Source: Dipteris shenzhenensis
Taxonomy: Eukaryota > Polypodiophyta > Polypodiopsida > Gleicheniales
Assembly (NCBI GenBank): GCA_047967505.1
Contig: CM106541.1
Length of the DNA stretch: 64,000 bases
Strand: one strand, 5' to 3'
Shown here: in pieces, positions 50,486 through 59,780 of the stretch
Layout of the letters: each line of letters begins with the position of its first letter
How positions within the stretch are numbered: position 1 is the stretch's first letter
Program-made: the position numbers and the translations under genes
Notes under the pieces: model-generated
What the model was told of the DNA's origin: nothing
Database searches by the model: none
Seen by the model: only the letters and a program-made list of their open reading frames with translations

Positions 50486-50680
50486 CCTCTCGTCGCTCAC
50501 GTGCTCAAGATAGAAGAAAGTCCGCTTGTGGTCTACTTTCTGTCTCACTTGCACTGAAGCGACCCACTGATCAGGATTTGAAGCAGACCTGGAACAGGAA
50601 TCACACATATGGTCCTCCACCACGTACTCCACCAACAAACCCTGCTCCAATATGGCTCCGTGCATCACCTCTCGTCGCTC
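50486..50680 (-). pseudogene. NMD3-like exon fragment flanked by 13-bp direct repeats
   Basis: The minus strand from 50667 to 50499 reads EVMHGAILEQ, VEYVVEDHMCDSCSRSASNPDQWVASVQVRQKVDHKRTFFYLEH. This matches the conserved core of NMD3, the adaptor that exports the 60S ribosomal subunit through CRM1; the CDSC pair and NPDQWVA are characteristic. Homology begins and ends exactly at two perfect copies of CCTCTCGTCGCTC (50486-50498 and 50668-50680). The open frame extends to 50423-50716 without further similarity. The rest of NMD3 is absent and downstream exons could not fit before MetAP2. It is therefore a captured or copied fragment, not a gene. Confidence 0.8.
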
Positions 50681-50699
50681 GCGATTAAGCTTCATTCCG

Positions 50700-50790
50700 C
50701 TCAGCCTCTCCCACACTCCTCCCTACTCCCTCTCCTCTCCCCTCTCCCTCCTCTTCCTCTCTCTCCCTTCTCCCTCTCCCTCCCCTTCCT
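50700..50790. repeat. CT-rich low-complexity tract
   Basis: CTCTCCC and CTCCCT units. Confidence 0.85.
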
Positions 50791-50799
50791 AAAAATTAT

Positions 50800-50930
50800 G
50801 TATATACATCTATATATATATATACATGTATATACATATATATGTATATATGTATGTATATACATCTATATATATATATATATATACATGTATATACATA
50901 TATATGTATATATGTATGTATTGTATATGC
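50800..50930. repeat. TA-rich satellite-like duplication
   Basis: A unit of roughly 65 bp made of TATATACATCTATATA and ATATATGTATATATG blocks occurs twice in tandem. It is self-complementary. Confidence 0.85.
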
Positions 50931-51105
50931 ATGTCTAGTTAAGGCCTGAGCAATGACATGTCTTTTAATGATTGTAGTTTACATTGTATACAAATGTTGT
51001 ATCAATTTGTGCGCCTTTTTCATAGACATCACATGAAGTAACATGAAATAATGCATGTCATTCATGCTATAGAATAAAATGTTGCCATCAAGTACCCAAG
51101 TGCCC
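50931..51105. other. unassigned spacer
   Basis: AT-rich; nothing recognised. Confidence 0.4.
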
Positions 51106-51109
51106 CCTC

Positions 51110-51560
51110 CATGACCAAAACTCTCTCTCTCTCCCTAAAAGCAATTCCTCGTGAACGAGTGATCACAAGATGTCTTTTTGACCATCCTTGTAGAGCTAAC
51201 AACAGAATGCCCATATTAGATGAGCAGTTTGTCATGAGCTACCTTTCTAGGCCTGTTGACGTCGAGCACAGCTTTGACTCTGTGTTCTCCTTTTATGCCT
51301 TGTCAACTTTTGAAGTTGCCAATGCAAACAGGCATCGCCTTCCTAAATAAGACTCACCATTCCAACGTGAAGATAAACTCCTTGTGCCAAACATCATTTA
51401 TGCTTTTCTTCCATCTACTCCGATCCTTGAAAATTCGAAGGCTATTGTGTAACTTCACCAAGATTTCTTTTACGTCCTTCAAGGTCAAAGCACATTTTGC
51501 ATTAAGAATCCAAACCCATGCACAAGTTAGCCGCACAACAAATCACTTGAAGGAGAATAC
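51110..51560 (+). pseudogene. possible Helitron Rep-helicase linker fragment
   Basis: The plus strand reads ILDEQFVMSYLSRPVDVEHSFDSVFSFYALSTFEVANANRHRLPK. After a stop it continues REDKLLVPNIIYAFLPSTPILENSKA and KSLEGEYLSK. The order YLxRP, SFxxFFxxY, then R...VPxxI and a hydrophobic W/F-rich segment recalls the region between Rep and helicase domains in Helitrons. No conserved catalytic motif remains, so the assignment is tentative. It is on the opposite strand from the helicase remnant at 58150-59780. Confidence 0.35.
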
Positions 51561-51565
51561 TTGTC

Positions 51566-51570
<5 letters not shown>

Positions 51571-51624
<54 letters not shown>

Positions 51625-51663
51625 GTGGCTCCCCACTGTGCCCCCCCCCGCCATGCCCGCCAT

Positions 51664-51709
<46 letters not shown>
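51571..51709. repeat. two CT microsatellites
   Basis: CT repeats at about 51571-51617 and 51665-51709, separated by a C-rich spacer. Frames through them are serine/leucine or glutamate/arginine artefacts. Confidence 0.95.
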
Positions 51710-51713
<4 letters not shown>

Positions 51714-52096
51714 CACGTTGCCCTCCCACCCCACCACGTCCTCGCTCCCTCCCTCCCTCTCCCTCTCTCTTTGCCCCCCCCCTCTCTCTCTCTCTCTCCC
51801 CCCCCTCGAACCTCGAATTTGAAATTCCAAAGATGTGCAGCAGAATGCGATTTTGGGGTTTGGGTGTTGCCCAACCCCTCGTAGCGTATTCTGTCACACA
51901 AGTGCTATTTTGCCTCAATAATTCTGTAGAGAAGGTGAAAATCCATACGGGATAGAGAAAAGAGCGAGAGGGAGGGAGGGAGGCAGGGAGAGATGGAGGC
52001 AGAGGGACTTAGATGAGGCCTCCATTCAAATTATTTTCGTCTACAGAGCAGGATTTGTTTTCGCCATGCTTCGATGGCCAAAAATTACAGAACCTT

Positions 52097-52138
<42 letters not shown>
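52097..52138. repeat. CT microsatellite
   Basis: About 20 CT units. Confidence 0.95.
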
Positions 52139-52139
<1 letters not shown>

Positions 52140-52664
52140 CACGGAGCTGATCCCTCTCAGAGTTCTATCACGAAGTTTTTCTAGCCAGATCACATGGACA
52201 CACCTCAACACGACCGTGACTTGGAGCCTATGACCCGATAGCTCAGACAGAGGGTTGACACACATATCACACTTGGGGACATCCCCTCCATGTTTAGAGT
52301 CGGCGGGTCTCACCCGACAGGGGTCACAATAGCCCTAGTTAGACACAGAGCTATGACCTAGAGACATGCCAGGGCTGCACCTTTGAGTGACCGATAGCAC
52401 TCTATCGCCGACTTCATGCCCCCATTGCCACACCCACCCTGATGTCTTGATGGTGATGATGATGATGATGATGACTATGATGATGAGATAGTCGACTACC
52501 TACATGACATGACTATGTTGTATCTATGATTTGTACTGACATTCTGAATATTTTGCATTTGCATTGGCGTGGAGGCTCGTTTAGTAGCTCCACCACCACA
52601 GCTTGTTTGTACCAGGTTTTTCATAGTCTCATAGACCCATCGGTCTTCCGAAGACTTTAATAAA

Positions 52665-52706
<42 letters not shown>
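52140..52706 (+). mobile_element. 3' end of a LINE-d-related element
   Basis: 52600-52706 repeats the LINE-d tail: AGTCTCATAGACC, stem AGACC (52633) / GGTCT (52642), GAAGACTTTAATAAACTTTC, then a CT run where LINE-d has TTTC. Upstream, a broken frame (HMDTPQHDRDLEP ... DRHSIADFM) may be the C-terminus. A GAT microsatellite lies at 52450-52475. Confidence 0.7.
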
Positions 52707-52708
<2 letters not shown>

Positions 52709-54180
52709 TTCCTTTTAAAACTTCACACACCTCTTAGCTTCCTACGGCTTCCAAATTTAGTGACAAAGATCTTCATCATCACTGGGAAAGGGGAGATAAA
52801 AAAGAAACTTTCATGCAAAGAGATCACACCACACATTCTTCTCTTTCTTCCCTCTGATGAGAATGAAGATGGTAACATCCCAGTACTAGTGTAGTCTAGC
52901 ATAGGGAGAAGGAAAGGATCAACTGAGGCCATAATCTCACCAAGTCGGTCTGTACCAAAGAGAAGAGCGATATGTTGTTTTGAAAGAAGATCCTTTGGCT
53001 CAATATGACATAAAATGATATGTATCAAGGGGTTTGAAGGGGCTGATTGGGTCGGATGGGTAGGTTCCAGGGAAACATTGCACCTCCATAGATGCCTCTA
53101 TAGTTAGCTCAAAGCACTCAGCAAACTGTCATTAGACACAGAGGACTATAACTTCTAACAAAGACATGATATGAAATATCAAATCACATATAGATATGCT
53201 CCTTGAAATGGGCTTTGTGCTGATATAAGTTTTGTAAGAACTAGAGAAGCGGTTGAAAAGTTATGGACATTTTACTAGAAGGGGGTTAAAACTATCTTTA
53301 AAATAAATAGTCACACATAGAGAGTCATAGATTTAATACATAGGATAATGTGCCCTAAATGGAGCCATACTGATATAATTTTCATCAAAATCGTAGCATT
53401 GAGCAAAAAATTATGGGCAAAATACTTATAGGGGGTCAAACCATCATGAAAAACACCTACTCCTTTTACTGATGCCAACTTGGGAGAACACTTCCTCCAT
53501 GCTCAGACTTCATCAATGATCCAAGTCCCATAGGGGTTGCATAGGAGGGAAGGAAGATCTCCCTTCGTGGCTCAGGAAATGGATAAACCATGTATGCGTA
53601 ATGAGCGGCCGAATAGACAACACTTGTGAAGACTTTGGAAGAGACAGCAGTGGAAAAAAGGGAGAGACACTTAAGAGAGAGAACCTAAAGTAACCTTCAG
53701 TACCAATAGAGTGAGACTCCACTCAAATGCAACTCAAGATACTACAAACACAAGGGAGAAGAAGAGGTTTCATACATACAAGAGGGAGTGGGAGCTCCAA
53801 GACTACTCATATAAAGAGAATGAACTAGAGAGATATGGACTCAAGAGTCTACATAAGAGGATATCTACAAGAGGGAGAGAGAAGGCTCGTAGAAGAGGCT
53901 TGAGGGGACTAGTTTTAAGGGTGAAGATTCAATTACATCCTTTCATCTTATAGATGATTGTAGAAAGGCACTAAGGCATAGGGAACGAGAAGTCATAAAT
54001 ATGATCATTCTTGTAGGACTCTAGTTAAGTTCTTATTTTTTAATGTTGCTAAGGGTACCCAAATATTTATATATCATTCTCAATTACTCCATTGGTTTGT
54101 AGTCTAATTAAAAAAATGTTATACGATTCTATTCAAGGACTTGTACATATTGTGGACCCATCAATCTCCTTCAAATTCAA
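52707..54180. other. unassigned intergenic sequence
   Basis: No recognisable gene, LTR or RNA. Open frames at 52723-53028, 53513-53722 and 53711-53953 show no family features. Confidence 0.45.
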
Positions 54181-54189
54181 GAATCCTAG

Positions 54190-55214
54190 AGAACCATTGG
54201 AATAGATTGCCAAATGGTTCACCTTTTGTGATTTCAAATTAGTTTTCCTTATGATCATCCCATACCATTTAAAGTAAGTGGTTATTTAATTCATCTATGT
54301 GAAGAGATAAAGATTTCTACTAAATCTCCAAATGCTAACCGGTGTGAAAATCATCAAATGTAGTGACCATTGGAGTCTAGTATCACTTCATCTACCAATC
54401 GAAGGGTGCTGCTATTCTAACTTTGTCAAGCATATTCAGAGAGAGCTCATCATGTAAGTGGTTCTATATTGCCTAGAAGAAGTCACTTATTTTTCATACA
54501 CAACAAAGGATTTTGTCTATAAAAGGCTATCCATTGCATTGCTATAACCAATTTATGGGGTTCGCAGTGCTATGAAGAGACTAGCCATTGCATTGGATCA
54601 ATGTGTAGAAAAAACCAATAAGGTGGGTGTTGTTGAGCCAATGCACATGGAAGTAAGACTGAAAATCTTTTGTCCTATGAATACTATATTTTATATTAAT
54701 ATCTAAGTTTAAACTAAAGATCTTCTACATGATTTACAGACACCACAACAAAATGATGCACATTCTTGCAGTTTCTCATAAATGCTAAATATATTTTTGA
54801 TAGCTTTTTTAGAGAAGATACATAAGCTGTAAGTACTAGTGAGCTTTCTAATTAGTTATAACTGAAATTAAAATTAAAGCTTAAATTTTGTTGTTGTTTG
54901 TGCAGATGATTGAGGGTAGCTATGATACACATTTCATATATAGCTTCAACACTAGGTTGATCTTTGACCTGCTTCAATATGAATCCTCTGAATAGAAAGT
55001 GAAAATTGCTGAGGCATAAAGGTCAATGAGAGTACAAGAGTCAAAGACGATGGGAGACGTCATGGTAGAGCACATGGTGGACCTTCAGCCCCAAACCGAG
55101 GATACTCATCCCTTGCCTAAGGGCCCTCCACAGACTGAGGACCCTCATGTCCTGCCTAAGGACCCTACACTAGATCCTCCATGTGAAGATGATCAACTTC
55201 CACCTCTAATATGA
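54190..55214 (+). pseudogene. Ulp1/SENP-like SUMO-protease remnant with introns
   Basis: Pieces in the order of the C48 peptidase fold. KCSDHWSLVSLHLP (54360) carries the catalytic-His context. An exon-like stretch ending MHME precedes GTAAG at 54650. After an AG acceptor at 54741, TPQQNDAHSC carries the Gln and Cys context, followed after a 1-nt shift by FLINAKYIFDSFFREDT. After another AG acceptor (54905) comes MIEGSYDTHFIYSF. Then a Pro/acid-rich tail with a repeated PQTEDTHPLPKGP-like unit reaches a stop at 55214. Stops and a shift in the Cys exon argue against function. It could be a decayed host gene or transposon-carried protease. Confidence 0.45.
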
Positions 55215-55318
55215 TTTCAAATTATATACCCATTGAAAAAATGATTTTAGACACTAATATATGTTAACTTCTTTCAAAACTCACATATGTATAACCAATT
55301 TATTTGAAATGGTCCTTT

Positions 55319-55321
<3 letters not shown>

Positions 55322-55359
<38 letters not shown>

Positions 55360-55372
55360 GAGAGAGAGTTGA
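55322..55372. repeat. GA microsatellite
   Basis: GA repeat with one interruption. Confidence 0.95.
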
Positions 55373-55790
55373 CTCATGAATATAGGTATATATTTCAAAA
55401 GCATGTACAATGCTTAGATTACACAAGACACCAAATTTAGAATTGATTTATATAATAAAAGAGTCATTGTACATGTGCACCTAGGATCATTGCTATCCTT
55501 ACTCCTCATTAGAGTTTATAAAGAATGATCAATCCACTATGTCTCGCTTCTAAGTCTTGGTAGTGTCTATTAGATAGATGATCGCAAAATAGCTTCTATC
55601 CCATGACTCCATTGAATCAATTTTCAGATAAAAGGGCTACTTGAAAAGCACTAGCTTATTAGGATAGAGAAACAAATAACCTATTTACCTTTCAAAATAG
55701 TTTAGAAGCATAGTACTTTCCTATCTTTTTAAATTTAAAGAAAAAAAAGTTATGAGTACCTATAATTATCAATTTTGATTTATCTCAATA
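55373..55790. other. unassigned AT-rich sequence
   Basis: Nothing recognised. Confidence 0.4.
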
Positions 55791-56480
55791 ATCGCGTGAT
55801 GGATCTCTCTCCATTGAATTCTGCTTTCCTTTCTTCGAAGAAACTATTAACAAAAGGCTTTAACAAATCACTGGGGTTAATTAATAAAAAATATATATTT
55901 AACTAAATCAACTCGCCAAATATTACCTTCTTGTTGTTTAGTATGAATGCAAATCCTATTGAGACACTTCCTTCGGTCTCCATATGAATTTCGCGGTGTA
56001 ACTATGCAAGTGTACATTTTTGTTTAAGCAATATGACACTCACTAAGTTTCCATTCTCATTAACTCATCCAAGAAGTTTAAAATATCCTCTGTGCCATTT
56101 AATTTAGCCTTATAATGGAGCATTCTTTTACAAACTTTTATTGGCAAATGAGTAAATAGCTCAACAAAGAATGTGATTGGCATGCAAATATTTATTCAGC
56201 ATATTCTAATTGCAATTTTTTGTTGTAAGGAACACTATATTTTTGTAAAAAATTTGGCTCTATAGCTCTTCTTCACATTACCATTAGGATGGTGTTCCAT
56301 GATGGGAGGTCTAGGTTTTACAACAAACCATGTGTGTTGGCCTTGTCTAGTAATTGGTAATAATGATCATAGAAAAATATATCTGATTGGGCAAGTTGCA
56401 TTCCAGATGGGCCTGCATATAACCATTCCCCTATAGACCCATGAATGACATCCATAATCCTAAAAGGAATTCCGTCGGTT
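55791..56480 (-). pseudogene. cluster of exon-like segments of an unrecognised gene
   Basis: Three minus-strand stretches look like exons. About 56470-56312, after TTTTAG and ending before GTAAAA, reads IMDVIHGSIGEWLYAGPSGMQ and LAQSDIFFYDHYYQLLDKAN. About 56003-55927, between CATAG and GTAATA, reads LHREIHMETEGSVSIGFAF. About 55850-55793, after TTAATAG, reads FFEERKAEFNGERSITRLL. I cannot name a family, and phases are not demonstrably compatible. It may be a degraded plant gene. Confidence 0.3.
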
Positions 56481-56850
56481 GCCATTGCTCATAAGATGAA
56501 GGGTATACATCTAAAGGAAAGGAAAAAATGAGTGAAACAAATAAAAGGAAAAAAATATTAGGTAAAGTTATACAAACTCTCAAAGAAGTCACTTGCAATT
56601 TGGTCTATGCTATGGAAAATACTTTGGATTATCCAGCAAGAAAAGCTTTTTATGCATGTACACATGCTGAATCAAGATTTCAAATTTTGATTTTTTCCCC
56701 TCCATCGTTCTAAAATCTCTCACTCTACCCTTCTAAGATGTCTCCATTGCCGGACTATCTTTTCCTTCTCCTATCGGGTTGCATTAGCACCCAGGTTCCT
56801 TTTGATATACTCAATGTTCGCCAATGACCTTCAACAGCAATTTTGTTGGC
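56481..56850. other. unassigned AT-rich sequence
   Basis: The 61-codon frame at 56528-56713 shows no family. Confidence 0.4.
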
Positions 56851-57008
56851 AATTTCTATAGAAGAAATAGAGCAAACAAGTCGCCAAGGCAAAGGGCTCA
56901 CATTTATATTTTCATCCTTGCCTCGACGACCTGTTTGTTCTATGTTTTTTACTCAATGTGAGCCCTTTGCCTCAGCGACCTGTTTGTTCTATTTTTTCTA
57001 TAGAAATT
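56851..57008. repeat. fold-back: inverted repeat with 52-nt arms
   Basis: Arms 56851-56902 and 56957-57008 differ at five of 52 positions; two of those would be G-U pairs in RNA. The loop is 54 nt. The loop also holds a partial direct copy of the right arm (CCTTGCCTCGACGACCTGTT region, 56926-56942 onward). This is a strong hairpin, of the type produced by a MITE-like fold-back element or a MIR precursor. Confidence 0.9.
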
Positions 57009-57617
57009 GAAAGCAATGGTTTTTACAAGTTCGGTAACAAGCCATTGAAAACTTAAAGGAAATTTTCTTGAAACTCCTAAACATTGAAAGCAATATATCA
57101 ATCATGCAATCTTAGCCCTGACGACGTGAAAGTTCAATGGAACAAACTAACAATACAAAGAGCAAGTTATATCCTAATCATCGGCACTATGATCAACATG
57201 TAATTTTAGTTCTCTTCTCATTCATTAAAAGAAAGCCAATGTAAAGTTAGGAGACACCTGGATTTCTATAGTATAGCAAGTTGTTCTTAACAACAAGCTC
57301 CTTCTTAGTTTGTCAAAGATAATCCAACCCAAAATTGAAGCATCTTAAAAAGAGAAAGAAGGCAACCTGTCTAGAGCATTTGTAAACTCAATGAAAATGT
57401 GTTGAAAACAAACCTTCGTCCTTCATAGCTTGACTAATAGAGAATTTTGTATAAGGATATACAGGTTGTGATTTGGTATGCCACTAGAAAATACCAACTG
57501 ACAATTTAATAAAGAGTTATAACATCTAAAAACAATAATGGATGAAAGCATAGAAATACAAGCGGAGTGCACATTTTAGAAATCATGACTCAACATTCCA
57601 ATCAATGCAAAAGCAAG

Positions 57618-57618
<1 letters not shown>
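57009..57618. other. unassigned AT-rich sequence
   Basis: Nothing recognised. Confidence 0.4.

Positions 57619-57680
<62 letters not shown>
57619..57680. repeat. GA microsatellite ending in a G-run
   Basis: About 25 GA units followed by ten G. Confidence 0.95.
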
Positions 57681-57681
<1 letters not shown>

Positions 57682-58149
57682 ATAGAGTGGGAAGACTAGT
57701 TTGGGGGGCAAACCACATTTCGGTCCATAATGTATTTTGAATAATCTGTTGTCAGACTTGGAATCACGTAAAGATCTCAATTCTTTTTTTAAATTTGTAA
57801 GCAAAAATTGTTTATGCATAAAATAATATTTCTTGTTTTGACGTTTTCAAAATTTCCTATTTTTTCTAATTTTCTCAACGTAACATTGGCCCTCTCGTCA
57901 TTGGTTTTGAGAGCTATTTTTTATTTTGGCCAAAAGGCCCTAAAATGTGGATTTCATATTATCTTAGTGGAGATGTTTATAAGGTGTACCCCACCCTCCA
58001 TTGCTAGCACATAGTTCGAGGTAGTCCTCGTGTCACCCCTTATAGATATGGTTGTCCAAATGTGTAGATGGTCTGACCAATATATGAACTACCTTGTCAT
58101 AGTAGATTCAGCTAATGAAGTGTTGGTCCAAATATGGCCAATCATTGAG
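57681..58149. other. unassigned sequence
   Basis: Nothing recognised. Confidence 0.4.
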
Positions 58150-59780
58150 TTGGTTAGTTTGTTAGGGTGGAGATAGACTCATGGACATGTGCTTGTACCA
58201 CCCTTAAGATGTATGAGTTATGACCATAGATTGTTGTTGGTGTGTTGACGAGTTGTCCAATGTTGTGATGGTCCATGAAGTTCGGTAGTCTGCCCATGTT
58301 GGGCGAGTGTTGTCTGGAGTTATTATTGAAGTCTCCCAAAATGTACATCAGAGTCAAGGGTGACAAGAGATCTAGCAAGTTCTCAACTATTGAAGCAATG
58401 TTGTTGTTATGCTTGAGGGGGACATGTACAAGTTGATAATTTCTATTTCTCTAATGCTCGGGTACTAAAACACGACTAGGAGACATTAGCAGCATGCAAA
58501 AGAAGTGTGCTAATGTTGTAGTAGTCGTATGTCTATGCTGTAGTATGTTGCAACCCCAACACCTTCATGCAGAAGTATTGGTATGAGGCTTGGTAGGGTA
58601 ATGCGCACTTGCACATGTAGTTCTTGTTTCTTGCAGGCACAATATGGTTGCATTCAACATCTTTTTGGACCTATGCGCTTTTGGTACAAGATGAGCAAGT
58701 GAATGTGTGTTTAGGCTTTGCAGGGTGTTGGATTCATCATTGTCTATTACTACACCATTTGTTTCGAATGGCCACTAGAAGCTCTCAATCTGGATATTTC
58801 TTCTTGTACCACCGCGTTGACTTTGATGTGCCTTTGTTGTTGTATCTCTAACAAGAGGAACAAGTTGGACGAGTCGCGTACACGTGATAGAGCAGTGTAG
58901 ACCAAGCTGTGCACTCGAATGTTCCTAGGATCGAACATGAGGGCTTCCATGGTCAACCCTTGCAATCGATGCACAGTTCTTGCTACTGCAGGTTGCAAGG
59001 GGAATTGCTTGCATTAGACTATGTTCAAGTGGTTTTTCCCAATCTAGAACTTGCAAATGACTCGGAGTATTGGTGTCCAAGTTTTGGGTGTGTCCACTTT
59101 GTAGAGATGTTGGTTCTTTGGATGTGTTTATAGGTCACTGCTGTGTTCCTCGAACCTTACCAATGCGATGCATGGTTTGGAATCCATGACACTCTCCATG
59201 AAGATACCATCTTCTCCATTAACCATGCCATCATGTATGTTCAAGTTCCTTGAGCAAATCTCCACAACCATTCCTAGTTTCATATGCAACTTGTTGTGCA
59301 AGTTGGCTATCATCCTTGAGTCCCTCGGTGTCCTAATCGATTTGCTACATGACTTGTGCCATACATCTTTCACCCTCAAATGTGGAGAGGTGCTTGCAAT
59401 TGATTAAACATGCATTCATTGTGCTTGTCCTTAGAAGCATTTGTGTAAAAGAGGTGCGGCACGTTGTGTTTAAGCGGTGGATCTCTAAGGCATAGATTGT
59501 TGAGGAAACATAGGTCCTCATCCCAGCTCAATTCTTGTTTAGGAGGGCGAGAAAAGCCATGTTGCTTTGTCGCATTGGGCTTCTGTAGCTCATAATAGAG
59601 TAGTTTTGATTTCCAAAATGATCCAACTAGAGCCAAACTAGAAAATCTTTCGAGGAACACCCATGAGTCCTTCATAGGGCTTTCATCAGTTGTGTGATGA
59701 GAATAACTCCATGCTAGAGGCGGTTTGGTGCTCTGTGCAAGAGGCTTACCCGTGTACCAGCGAGAGTGTCTACCCATGAG
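58150..59780 (-). pseudogene. Helentron-like remnant: PIF1-type helicase followed by endonuclease
   Basis: Read on the minus strand. 59777-59376 resembles the helicase middle (KSKLLYYELQKPNA, DEDLCFLNNLCLRD, HLFYTNASKDKHN). 59379-59128 reads GMVVEICSRNLNIHDGMVNGEDGIF, and 58998-58750 reads VARTVHRLQGLTMEALMFDP ... VYTALSRVRDSSNLFLL (PIF1 motifs with QG and the ALSR box). Then an AP-type endonuclease follows: HEGVGVATYYS near 58560, IINLYMSPSS near 58430, YILGDFN near 58345 and GQLVNTPTT near 58255. Helicase fused upstream of such an endonuclease is the arrangement of Helentron/Helitron2 rolling-circle transposons. The Rep domain was not found, and the frame is broken repeatedly. Confidence 0.62.

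Noticed and set aside
50609-50938. 109-codon plus-strand frame ending in Tyr/Ile repeats
   Set aside because: It crosses the antisense of the NMD3 fragment and then the TA-rich satellite.
51502-51955. Several overlapping 100-140 codon frames on both strands
   Set aside because: They run through CT microsatellites and give Leu/Ser or Glu/Arg repeats only.
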